From assembly GCA_040007895.1 (NCBI GenBank), contig JBDTUE010000062.1, forward strand, positions 1-19,023: a stretch of DNA of 19,023 bases. The letters run 5' to 3'. Below are positions 1-6,522 of the stretch, in pieces. This stretch comes from JADJLQ01 sp040007895 (GTDB lineage: Bacteria > Bacteroidota > Bacteroidia > Chitinophagales > Saprospiraceae). A program made the position numbers and the translations under genes. Within the stretch, counting starts at the first letter, position 1, and the number at the start of each line of letters is the position of its first letter. Below the pieces are notes generated by a model that ran no database searches, was not told where the DNA came from, and was given only the letters and a program-made list of their open reading frames with translations.

Positions 1-54
1 TGACGGAGTTTTTACTATCCTGCTTGCCGTATCTGATTTTACAGAGTTATTTCA

Positions 55-252
55 TTATTTTGACATTTGCTTTTTGTGTTTATTCGATTTTCTCAGAGCT
101 CTCTTTTCCTGTCTGGCTGATTTCTTTTCTTGCTTGGTCTTTTTGATTTCAGTTTTAGGCTTGTGATTTGTAAAATTAGAGGCATTAAGCGTTGCCATTC
201 CTGACAAGGTTAGCAACAGACTTAATGCACTTAATACAATTACTTTTTTCAT
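55..252 (-). CDS. Small secreted, very lysine-rich protein
   Basis: This 65-residue protein has an N-terminal signal peptide: MKK, then a hydrophobic stretch at about residues 4-20, with likely cleavage near the alanine at 20 or 24. The rest is low-complexity and strongly basic, with 13 Lys and 3 Arg in the last 40 residues and many Gln/Glu, so it is probably an extended or helical polycation outside the inner membrane. No enzymatic motif is visible and I do not recognise a family beyond the short basic exported proteins common in Bacteroidota. Its first 23 bases of coding sequence match those of the next gene (360-932) at 22 positions, so the two share a leader by duplication. The gene is monocistronic as far as can be seen, and the ATG is the only sensible start. 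Binding to nucleic acid or acidic polysaccharide would be a guess from charge alone. Confidence 0.6.
   Translation of the reverse strand: MKKVIVLSALSLLLTLSGMATLNASNFTNHKPKTEIKKTKQEKKSARQEKRALRKSNKHKKQMSK
230..252 (-). repeat. Leader repeat, copy 1 (matches 910-932)
   Basis: These 23 bases, running from the start codon into the signal peptide of the 65-residue protein, match 910-932 at 22 of 23 positions; the one difference is C at 243 versus A at 923. The encoded leaders agree at 11 of the first 16 residues. Confidence 0.7.
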
Positions 253-359
253 TTTAATAGATTTTGATTGTTTAAAAATTATAATTAGATAATAGGATAC
301 GTGTCTAATAAATCAGAATCTCCATGTTTGGCTTATGCAAATAATGGATTCTTTTATTC

Positions 360-932
360 TTAGTCTAAGCTTTTGAAAAAGTCAACATAGCCAATCAGGT
401 CGGATTTAACTACTATTTTCGAATTTCCCTTGACAAGCTCTACAAAGTAATTATCTGCATCCGAAAATGACCTGTTATACATAACCATGTCCGATTCATT
501 AAATTCATTATCGTCCGCAAATAATACAGCTGCTATTGTATAACCAGGGTATTTTGAATTAATATAATGCTGAGCTTTAACCGGAAGATCCGAAAATGTC
601 TTAAGCTGAGTAGTAGCTACTAATTTTGAGTCAGCATCATAGAAAGCGGTTTTAGTCACATGATCTTGCTCAAATTCGATCTCATCAAAATAAGCTGATC
701 TTTTCGTATTTAAAATAGTCGCATTTTCAAAATCTTTTTTAAAAGCCTCTTTAGACTGGTAACTAACATCATGGCGCTTGGGTGAAATTTTGTGATTTCC
801 CGGATCAGATTTGTTGTACATAACTTCTTGTGAGGACAAAGTGCCTTTAGCAAAATACAGGGTCTCAGACCCTCTTAAAGCAGGCAATGAAAGCATAAAA
901 CTCAACCCGCTTAATACAATTAATTTTTTCAT
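360..932 (-). CDS. Secreted PepSY-like domain protein
   Basis: This 190-residue exported protein has a signal peptide at about residues 1-21. The C-terminal half (about 80-190) fits the PepSY-like/BLIP-like beta-lactamase-inhibitor fold that is widespread in Bacteroidota periplasmic proteins. The supporting features are a 'FSDLPVKAQHYINSKYPGYTI' stretch at 112-132 (the usual 'LP..v..yi...YpgY.I' pattern), an acidic insertion at 139-148, and a closing 'YFVEL....KIVVKSDLIGYV' strand pair at 162-183. Residues 22-80 are variable and carry no recognised domain. Family members are small periplasmic proteins of unclear role, often thought to bind peptides or proteins. No Cys or catalytic motif is seen. 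The gene has no close partner: 107 bases separate it from the next gene downstream and 481 from the one upstream. The family call is by pattern only and moderately sure. Confidence 0.7.
   Translation of the reverse strand: MKKLIVLSGLSFMLSLPALRGSETLYFAKGTLSSQEVMYNKSDPGNHKISPKRHDVSYQSKEAFKKDFENATILNTKRSAYFDEIEFEQDHVTKTAFYDADSKLVATTQLKTFSDLPVKAQHYINSKYPGYTIAAVLFADDNEFNESDMVMYNRSFSDADNYFVELVKGNSKIVVKSDLIGYVDFFKSLD
910..932 (-). repeat. Leader repeat, copy 2 (matches 230-252)
   Basis: Second copy of the 23-base leader sequence, at the start of the PepSY-like protein gene; 22 of 23 bases match 230-252. Beyond it the two genes no longer align. Confidence 0.7.
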
Positions 933-1172
933 GGTCGATTTTTTTAATGTTTACTAAATTTCTTATAAAAATATCACCAACGTATTGTCACCTACTGGAG
1001 AATTCGGTGAGTAAGAAAATTGAATCGATCGTTAGAACTTATTAATAGTTTCTTTGAACTTCAGGTTTGCTATTTATGATTTCAATTTTATACTTTGTTT
1101 TATTCCTTCTTAACTCAAAGAATCAAATTCATAATGACTAACCGGCAAAGTTCTATTTTACTTTAAATAAAG

Positions 1173-1202
1173 CAGCCCCATGAAAAAGAGTTCATGAGGC
1201 TG
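1173..1202 (-). terminator. Terminator-like hairpin without an obvious gene
   Basis: The stem CAGCC+CATGAA pairs with TTCATG+GGCTG: 11 pairs, one C/A mismatch and a 6-base loop. On the minus strand it is followed by CTTTATTTAAAG, a modest U-rich tail; the plus-strand flank has none. It lies about 210 bases beyond the end of the 1414-1773 gene, past that gene's own better terminator. It may be a back-up terminator or the end of an unannotated small RNA. Confidence 0.4.
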
Positions 1203-1360
1203 ACGCTATGTATAGCACCTTTGAATTTAGTGAGCCGGTTTGTATGATTTCAGTGTATACGGTAACGATTTAAGAATGGGTACAAAAATTGATGGGCAAG
1301 CTGGCTACTTAATCCCAATGATTCTTTAACAAACGATCATTCGGAATTAACAACGAATAA

Positions 1361-1393
1361 AAAAGGCCCTCATTATTTCTAATAAAGGCCTTT
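1361..1393 (-). terminator. Rho-independent terminator of the 119-residue repeat-protein gene
   Basis: Read on the minus strand, AAAGGCC pairs with GGCCTTT. Inside it a second short stem, ATTA/TAAT, closes on a GAAA tetraloop. The 3' side runs directly into TTTTTTATTC. It lies about 20 bases after the stop of the gene ending at 1414, so assignment to that gene is straightforward. Confidence 0.75.
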
Positions 1394-1413
1394 AATCAAA
1401 TCAATTCCACTGC

Positions 1414-1773
1414 TTATTGTTTCGGTTTATTGTCTTTAAAACGTTTATCCTTAGTACCATCCGCTTTCAGATGTTTATTAGCTGAATAACGTTTGTCAGG
1501 AGTTCCATCAGCTTTTAAATGCTTTTTATTACTATTAGCATGAGATTTAGTTTTATCTGTAGTAGTTGCTGCAGTACCTGGTGCGCTGGTTGTTGCACTT
1601 GTATTTGCCGTTGTTGCCGCCGTCGAAACAGTTCCTGTTTTTGAATGAGTCTTGTGCGATTTTGCATGTGTAGTACTTGCAACGGCAGGATTAGTAGCCG
1701 ATGCAGCAGCAGTCTGCGAGTAGCCCGCAGAAAGGAAAGTTAACAGGAAAGCCAATAACATAATTTGCTTCAT
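1414..1773 (-). CDS. Secreted Ala/Thr-rich protein with two C-terminal KHLKADGT repeats
   Basis: This 119-residue protein has a clear signal peptide (residues 1-20, ending A-G-Y-S-Q). A low-complexity linker of Ala, Thr, Ser, Lys and His follows at about 21-82. Two tandem 16-residue units then sit at 84-99 and 100-115, each of the form KHLKADGTxDKR(Y/F)xxN. From memory, the HLK-DGT-DKRY unit recurs in short exported proteins of Bacteroidota, often in several copies; I know of no assigned function. The linker resembles a flexible spacer and the repeats are strongly basic, so a surface or periplasmic binding role is possible but unproven. No enzyme motif and no Cys are present. The gene stands alone: 199 bases lie between it and the kinase gene upstream, and a strong terminator lies downstream. 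The ATG at 1771-1773 gives a proper signal peptide. Confidence 0.7.
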   Translation of the reverse strand: MKQIMLLAFLLTFLSAGYSQTAAASATNPAVASTTHAKSHKTHSKTGTVSTAATTANTSATTSAPGTAATTTDKTKSHANSNKKHLKADGTPDKRYSANKHLKADGTKDKRFKDNKPKQ

Positions 1774-1972
1774 GATAGTCAGTTTTTGTTTGTTGTTAAG
1801 TAAAAGAAATTTGTATCAATTAGTATAGTATTTTAATTCAACTACATCTAATTACATGTAAACTTACTTTCTAATCGGTGTTCTTAAACTTCCTTTTCGG
1901 TGAACAGGCAAAATAAGTCGATCAAGGCTCGGTCACCTATAATAAATAAATATCTATCGCTTAGTTGACTTA

Positions 1973-4159
1973 TCAAACTTTTAAAAAATGGTATGCTTCC
2001 TCTATGGCTAATTGAGTAAGTTTTTTTAACTGCTCAAATCTTTCGCAGGTTAATTCATTGATGGAGGCAGTGGACTCAAAAGAATCCAGCATTATATAAA
2101 TTTCGCTATCCGGCCCTGCTATTGAAAATGTGCTTTTCATTCGATGAGCTGTCTTCTTAAACGACTGAATGTCATTGTCTTTTAAATTTTTCTCCAAAGT
2201 CATTATTTCTAACGGGACCTGGTCAGTAAATTGACTAAGGATATTTTGTTTAAATTCCTGGTTGTCCGGACTAATTTTATCAAGGTATTTCATATCAACC
2301 ACGGTGGTTGGAGTATAAGATAGTTTCCCTGGAATATGGTTAGTATTTTTTTCATCCACCTTTGTATACCTCCGGACAATCTCAAGCAAATTTTCAAGTC
2401 GCACAGGCTTAGATAAATATTCGTTCATACCAGAAGCGATACATTTATCCCGTTCGTTTTCAAATGCAAAAGCAGTCATCGCAATAATAGGGATCTCCAG
2501 TTTCAACTCTTGCCGTATGATTTTGGTAGCGGTATATCCATCCATTTCAGGCATTTGAATATCCATAAGTATAATATCGTATTTTTTCTCCTTTATCCTC
2601 GCAATAGCTTCATTACCATTTGAAGCAATATCACATTCCATATGGTACTGATTAATAAAATGTTTCATCAACACCTGATTCGTCGCGTTGTCTTCTACCA
2701 ATAGAATAGTAGCCTTATGAATTAACTCGTTAGTAAGCTCAGTAGGGTTTGAATTTAATGAACTTTTTTCCAATGAATCAACATGAATAAAATAAGGAAT
2801 TTTTACCGTAAAAGTAGAACCCTGACCTGGAAGACTATCCATGGAAATAGTCCCTTCTTGTAATTCTACTAACTCTTTAGTGATAGCCAGTCCTAGACCT
2901 GATCCGCCATATTTTCGGGTAATGGAATCATCAGCCTGTTGAAAACGCTCAAATAACTTTGTCTGCATTTCAGGAAGAATTCCAATACCGGAATCATTAA
3001 TCGTAAAGGACAAAACTACCTTCATTCCTGATCTGGATGACAAGGATATATCCAAACGAACCATCCCTTTATGCGTAAATTTTAATGCATTACTTAAAAT
3101 ATTACTCAAAATTTGCGTAAGCCTGGTAGGATCACCGATCAATTGATCCGGGATGTTGGGATCCACGTGTCTATTCCATCCTATTAAATTTTCAGCAAAC
3201 TTTTTATTAAAAATGGTATCAATCTGGTTTATAATTTCGCTCAGTTTAAACGGAACCGACTCGATTCTCATCATACCAGCTTCAATTTTGGATGTATCCA
3301 ATATATCGTTCACAATTTTGTAAAGATTATCACTCGACGTTTTGATATAACTTACAAACTCTTTCAATTCCACCGATAGATCCTTCTTTTCCAATAGCTC
3401 TGTAAAACCCTGAATTGAATTAAGTGGTGTTCTAATTTCATGACTCATATTGGCCAGGAACTTCTCCTTAACACGGATTGCCTCCTTGATTTTTTTCTCT
3501 GATTCATTTAATTTTTCAATCAATATTTGTTGTTCTTTAACTTTATAGGATACGTATCCAAAAGTAAACAGACACACGATGATTGCAATCAGGGACAAAA
3601 TGGTAGAAAGCGTTTTGGCTTTAGTGGCATTTTTGTCAGCTATCCTGATCAGTGAAATTACATGCAGTTTATGCACCGAATCAATCTTAAAAACTAAGGT
3701 ACGCAATGAATCCGCCAGGAATCTGTCCGGGTGTGAATTCGCCATTTTTTCTGCAGGCAATTTCCCTTTCAGCCTGAATGTATCAAGTAATGCAGTATAA
3801 AATAATGTTCTCTTTTTAATATTGCTTTTAAGATCATTAATCAGTGAAAAAGTAAGGCTGTCTGTATCCAGTGTATCGATATAACCAATAGTCTCCTGAA
3901 TATTTTTTAGCTCATCGTTGAGGTGATTCGTATCAATAATCTTACCTCGTATGATGGCAGCCCGGACTTTACTTTCCAATGAAACGATACCGGTCTGTAC
4001 TTTCTGAAGATTATTTTTTAATTGAAGGGATTCTAATAAATTTTCGTTTCCTACGATGAGCTGACGGATATTGTAATCAGAACCATACTGCAAAAAGACT
4101 ATGATCATCAAGGCGATGATAAAAATAATCAGGATCGTATTTCTGAATAAACGGCTCAT
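1973..4159 (-). CDS. Hybrid sensor histidine kinase with receiver and Hpt domains
   Basis: This 728-residue inner-membrane phosphorelay kinase starts with a membrane helix at 7-24. An alpha-helical extracytoplasmic sensor at about 28-180 follows; its layout resembles a CHASE3-type four-helix domain but it is not a sure match. The second membrane helix is at about 183-203, then a short coiled linker. The HisKA domain has its phospho-acceptor in MSHEIRTPL (His240). The HATPase_c domain shows the N-box (LSNILSNALKF, about 351-361), the G1 box (NDSGIGI) and the F/G2 boxes (FERFQQADD, GGSGLGLAI). The receiver, at about 483-600, has the acidic pair E489/D490, phospho-acceptor D533, T562 and K584. 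A C-terminal Hpt domain (about 635-725) carries His672 in AHRMKS. All relay residues are present, so a full His-Asp-His relay within one chain is expected, with the phosphoryl group leaving to a separate regulator. A 72-residue membrane protein is encoded 45 bases upstream on the same strand. The signal sensed is unknown. Confidence 0.93.
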   Translation of the reverse strand: MSRLFRNTILIIFIIALMIIVFLQYGSDYNIRQLIVGNENLLESLQLKNNLQKVQTGIVSLESKVRAAIIRGKIIDTNHLNDELKNIQETIGYIDTLDTDSLTFSLINDLKSNIKKRTLFYTALLDTFRLKGKLPAEKMANSHPDRFLADSLRTLVFKIDSVHKLHVISLIRIADKNATKAKTLSTILSLIAIIVCLFTFGYVSYKVKEQQILIEKLNESEKKIKEAIRVKEKFLANMSHEIRTPLNSIQGFTELLEKKDLSVELKEFVSYIKTSSDNLYKIVNDILDTSKIEAGMMRIESVPFKLSEIINQIDTIFNKKFAENLIGWNRHVDPNIPDQLIGDPTRLTQILSNILSNALKFTHKGMVRLDISLSSRSGMKVVLSFTINDSGIGILPEMQTKLFERFQQADDSITRKYGGSGLGLAITKELVELQEGTISMDSLPGQGSTFTVKIPYFIHVDSLEKSSLNSNPTELTNELIHKATILLVEDNATNQVLMKHFINQYHMECDIASNGNEAIARIKEKKYDIILMDIQMPEMDGYTATKIIRQELKLEIPIIAMTAFAFENERDKCIASGMNEYLSKPVRLENLLEIVRRYTKVDEKNTNHIPGKLSYTPTTVVDMKYLDKISPDNQEFKQNILSQFTDQVPLEIMTLEKNLKDNDIQSFKKTAHRMKSTFSIAGPDSEIYIMLDSFESTASINELTCERFEQLKKLTQLAIEEAYHFLKV

Positions 4160-4204
4160 TAGAAAATGCTAAAATAACTTCATTCTATAAGCCTTTGAGG
4201 CAAA

Positions 4205-4423
4205 TTAATCAGCCTTGGTGAAATTTTTTGTAATCCTGATGTAATACCGGTATAAAATAAGAATATTAATGCTTAGGACTAATAAGATGCCCAGGATGCG
4301 GCCATAACCTTGTTTATAAAGGATAGCTTCAAATAAAAAGTAAGACAGGACCATTAGTAGCATAGTAAAAACAAGAAATAGAATTACTTCTTTAGGATTC
4401 AAATGGTCTGTTTTACTCATCAC
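4205..4423 (-). CDS. Small two-helix membrane protein, unknown function
   Basis: This 72-residue protein has two predicted membrane helices, at about residues 12-34 and 43-59. They are joined by a short loop containing YKQGYGR, with charged ends (acidic/basic N-terminus, K-rich C-terminus). No conserved functional motif is recognised. It lies 45 bases upstream of the hybrid kinase in the same direction and is probably co-transcribed with it, so it could be an accessory or merely a neighbour. The start could be either of the two leading Met codons. The hydrophobic pattern and sensible placement support a real gene, but there is no family evidence. Confidence 0.6.
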   Translation of the reverse strand: MMSKTDHLNPKEVILFLVFTMLLMVLSYFLFEAILYKQGYGRILGILLVLSINILILYRYYIRITKNFTKAD

Positions 4424-4703
4424 ATCAAATTAAGTCCTATACATAAAAGCTGAATTAAAAACCAGGTCAGAATTAATCAGCCTTAAATTTAAATTAGCTT
4501 TTACCCAGATACCCTTAAAATTCGTTGAATTGACCAATAAGGTCGATGGAATTGACATGAGTCATATCAGGAGCCTGACACTTTCAATGAAGCAGATCAT
4601 ACAATTCATTCAGTGGCTGTCAGATTTTCACTTAATCATATGGATGGAAAACACACACTTCCTTTAATGATTTTTTTATGAAGATTAGTTTCGGCGACAA
4701 GTC
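4424..4703. other. Intergenic stretch between deacetylase-like gene and small membrane protein gene
   Basis: These 280 bases have no credible gene. They hold a two-part inverted repeat at 4575-4623 and a short GACC-AATAA-GGTC hairpin at about 4531-4545. They must also contain the promoter for the small membrane protein/kinase pair if that is a separate transcript. Confidence 0.4.
4575..4623. repeat. Nested inverted repeat (possible structured 3' UTR)
   Basis: An outer stem CTGACA (4575-4580) pairs with TGTCAG (4618-4623). An inner stem AATGAA (4586-4591) pairs with TTCATT (4605-4610). It lies about 80 bases past the stop of the deacetylase-like gene. No U-run follows on either strand, so it is not a typical terminator. 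With only 6 pairs per stem it may be chance. Confidence 0.3.
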
Positions 4704-5705
4704 TTACTCTTTTTGGATTTCCTCACGCAAATCAATAAGGCGCCATTGTCCGGATTTTAATTTTTCTTTTTCATTCTGGAGCAATCGTAGAAACGCATTT
4801 ATTCCAATAAGGTCATGACCATTGGCATGTACGAGTACGATGCTGCCCGAATCTTTTGGTTTTTGCCCTTTGGACAACCACGCATCACTCCCTATAGAAA
4901 TCAAACCCCAATTCGCAATTTGTTCAATAATAGACTTGTCACTCACTAAACCCGGGAATCTAAAGAAACAAGATGGAAGCAGTCCATGTTCCAGAAGTAA
5001 TTCCTCATTTCCCAATACCTCCGTAATTAAATCAGTGCCCTGCTCAAGCAAAAAATTTTCATAAAGAGGTAAATTCGGATTCCAATGATGATGCATGGTA
5101 TGATTTATCCATATAATGTTTAATTCTTTCTGAACAGCTAATGATTTCAACCATGACAGATCATCTTTATGACTTAATAACCATTGGCCACTTATTGAAA
5201 GCGCCACAGGTACTGTCAAACAATACGGAGTGATAGATTGGCAAAGAGCATTGAATACCCGCTTATCTAATGACAATTTGGAGGGACAAAGATCTATCGT
5301 AAGCGATATACCGGGTTCGGGGTCTCTTAAATGAATAAGTCCTGCATTTTGTAATCTGCTATCATTCTGAAGTGATTCGCTAAGTGCCTTTATATATGGT
5401 TTTGATGACCAGTGCATCCGAAGGTAATTCCAGTCCGTCGGTTTACTTGTATAATCCGTTGCTAAATCCTCATGTGTATACAACGAGTCAGGTTGAACAA
5501 TTAAATACATTTGATGCGTATCCCTCCAAAAACTTCGTATAGCCAACTCTTCTGGTCGGTTACTTTCTTTGTGTTGCACAATCAACAGCACCGGTCTATA
5601 TTGTAAAATACTCTGCGCATGTAAAGATTGAAATAACCCGAGCAAGAATAAAAGCGATTTCCACTTGGAAAGTAAATTGAATTTATCCATTTGTCTATAA
5701 GACAT
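4704..5705 (-). CDS. Exported divergent polysaccharide deacetylase (NodB-fold)
   Basis: This 333-residue protein begins with a signal peptide, hydrophobic at about 14-30 and ending HAQS. The Met at residue 6 is an equally good start and gives a cleaner signal sequence. The C-terminal 200 residues carry a NodB-like order of motifs: TIDLCPS at 136-142 in place of TFDDGP, NHTMHHH at 201-207 (fitting H-T-x-x-H with H202 and H206), FFRFPG at 247-252 (motif 3), SDAW at 273-276 and LVHANGHD at 291-298 (last motif). The enzyme class removes acetyl groups from N-acetylated sugars in cell-wall or exopolysaccharides. Here the first catalytic Asp (D138) is kept, but the second, metal-binding Asp is replaced by Leu, so its chemistry or metal use may differ. 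Residues 32-130 match nothing I recognise. The reading frame starts inside the end of the LytTR regulator gene (11-base overlap, or a 4-base gap if Met6 is used), so the two are translated together. Confidence 0.75.
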   Translation of the reverse strand: MSYRQMDKFNLLSKWKSLLFLLGLFQSLHAQSILQYRPVLLIVQHKESNRPEELAIRSFWRDTHQMYLIVQPDSLYTHEDLATDYTSKPTDWNYLRMHWSSKPYIKALSESLQNDSRLQNAGLIHLRDPEPGISLTIDLCPSKLSLDKRVFNALCQSITPYCLTVPVALSISGQWLLSHKDDLSWLKSLAVQKELNIIWINHTMHHHWNPNLPLYENFLLEQGTDLITEVLGNEELLLEHGLLPSCFFRFPGLVSDKSIIEQIANWGLISIGSDAWLSKGQKPKDSGSIVLVHANGHDLIGINAFLRLLQNEKEKLKSGQWRLIDLREEIQKE

Positions 5706-6402
5706 TGATCCGCTTATTAAAAGCCGCCCTGTAAGAGTCAGCTACTGGGATCAGTTTTTTATTGATAATGATAGTGCCTTCCTGGATGATATCTATCTTG
5801 TCAATAGCCACGATATAGGAACGGTGTACTCTTGCAAATGCTTGCAGGGGTAATCGATCTTCCACCGTTTTTAATGTTGTATGAATCGCATAAAATTTAT
5901 CCTTTACATGGAACTTCACATAATCTCCCATCGCTTCAATAAATAAAATTTCATCAAATTTGAGTCTTCGGATAATGTTCGTATCCCGGACAAAAAGAAA
6001 TTCTTCCTGACCTACATTGATTTCCTCATGCTTATGAAGCAAAGCATCCTGAGCTTTTTGAATTGCCTGATTAAATCGCTCCGGCAAAATAGGTTTGACC
6101 AGATAATCTATGACATTTAAATCAAAAGCATCCAGCGCGTAATCTTTTTTGGCCGTCGTAAATATGAATAAAGGTTTTTCAATCGTTAGATTCTTTACTA
6201 ATTCTATTCCGGACATTCCAGGCATTTCAATATCCAAAAGAACCAGATCCACCGGATAAGAATGGATAATTTCACTAGCCGCTAAAGCTGTACTGCACTC
6301 TCCCACCCATTCTAGTACTTTTAATTGTCTTGCTAATTCCTTTAGGGTAGTCCTTGCAATTGGATTATCATCTACAACAAGAGTCTTCAAAATGTTAGAC
6401 AA
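5695..6402 (-). CDS. LytTR-family response regulator
   Basis: This cytosolic two-component regulator is 235 residues long from the TTG start chosen here. The N-terminal receiver (about 5-115) has the acidic pair D11/D12, phospho-acceptor D57 in LLDIEMPGMSG, T82/T83 in FIFTTAK, and K103 in DYLVKP. The C-terminal LytTR DNA-binding domain (about 135-235) shows FVRDTNIIRRLKFDEILFI, EAMGDYVKFH and FARVHRSYIV. The whole is the LytR/AlgR/AgrA architecture. No ATG or GTG occurs in frame before the receiver. The open frame allows TTG at 6450, TTG at 6402 or TTG at 6390. The latter two give the usual short lead-in (SNILKTLVVDD), so 6402 is preferred and 6450 would add 16 atypical residues. The usual LytS-type kinase partner is not in the window. 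The stop codon lies inside the deacetylase-like gene, which is therefore a likely co-expressed output. Confidence 0.88.
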   Translation of the reverse strand: MSNILKTLVVDDNPIARTTLKELARQLKVLEWVGECSTALAASEIIHSYPVDLVLLDIEMPGMSGIELVKNLTIEKPLFIFTTAKKDYALDAFDLNVIDYLVKPILPERFNQAIQKAQDALLHKHEEINVGQEEFLFVRDTNIIRRLKFDEILFIEAMGDYVKFHVKDKFYAIHTTLKTVEDRLPLQAFARVHRSYIVAIDKIDIIQEGTIIINKKLIPVADSYRAAFNKRINVL

Positions 6403-6470
6403 AATTTTGATTAAATTAAATATAAGACTGTACTTTTTATTACATAACAAACCTTCAAGAATAAAGATTT

Positions 6471-6496
6471 AAGTTCCTTCAAAGATGAAGGAACTT
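6471..6496 (-). terminator. Perfect 10-bp hairpin after proC
   Basis: AAGTTCCTTC (6471-6480) pairs perfectly with GAAGGAACTT (6487-6496) across a 6-base loop. It lies 27 bases beyond the proC stop and before the LytTR gene. The minus-strand tail AAATCTTTATTCTT is only moderately U-rich and the plus-strand tail TTAG is short. I read it as the terminator or processing hairpin closing the TPR-permease-proC set; a role in 5' control of the LytTR gene is possible. Confidence 0.55.
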
Positions 6497-6522
6497 TTAG
6501 TAAAGTATCTATTACGTAAAAC

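Larger units (their letters stand above)
933..1413. other. Gene-free intergenic stretch
   Basis: These 481 bases have no credible coding region on either strand. The longest open stretches are about 20-25 codons, without plausible starts. What can be seen are two hairpins with terminator character for minus-strand transcripts (1173-1202 and 1361-1393), about 160 bases apart. The part from 933 to 1170 shows nothing recognisable apart from AT-rich sequence that must contain the promoter of the PepSY-like gene. Confidence 0.5.

Noticed and set aside
1227..1304. Short open stretch on the minus strand (about 25 codons, ending in YKPAH) that looks like a gene remnant
   Set aside because: It has no start codon, is stop-bounded and short, and resembles nothing I recognise; chance is the simpler reading.
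3579..3800. Plus-strand open frame opposite the kinase sensor region
   Set aside because: Antisense to the second membrane helix and sensor domain; its apparent hydrophobic segment is the complement of that region.
4822..5064. Plus-strand open frame within the deacetylase-like gene
   Set aside because: It lies antisense to conserved motifs of the real gene, with Ser/Pro-rich composition typical of an antisense shadow.
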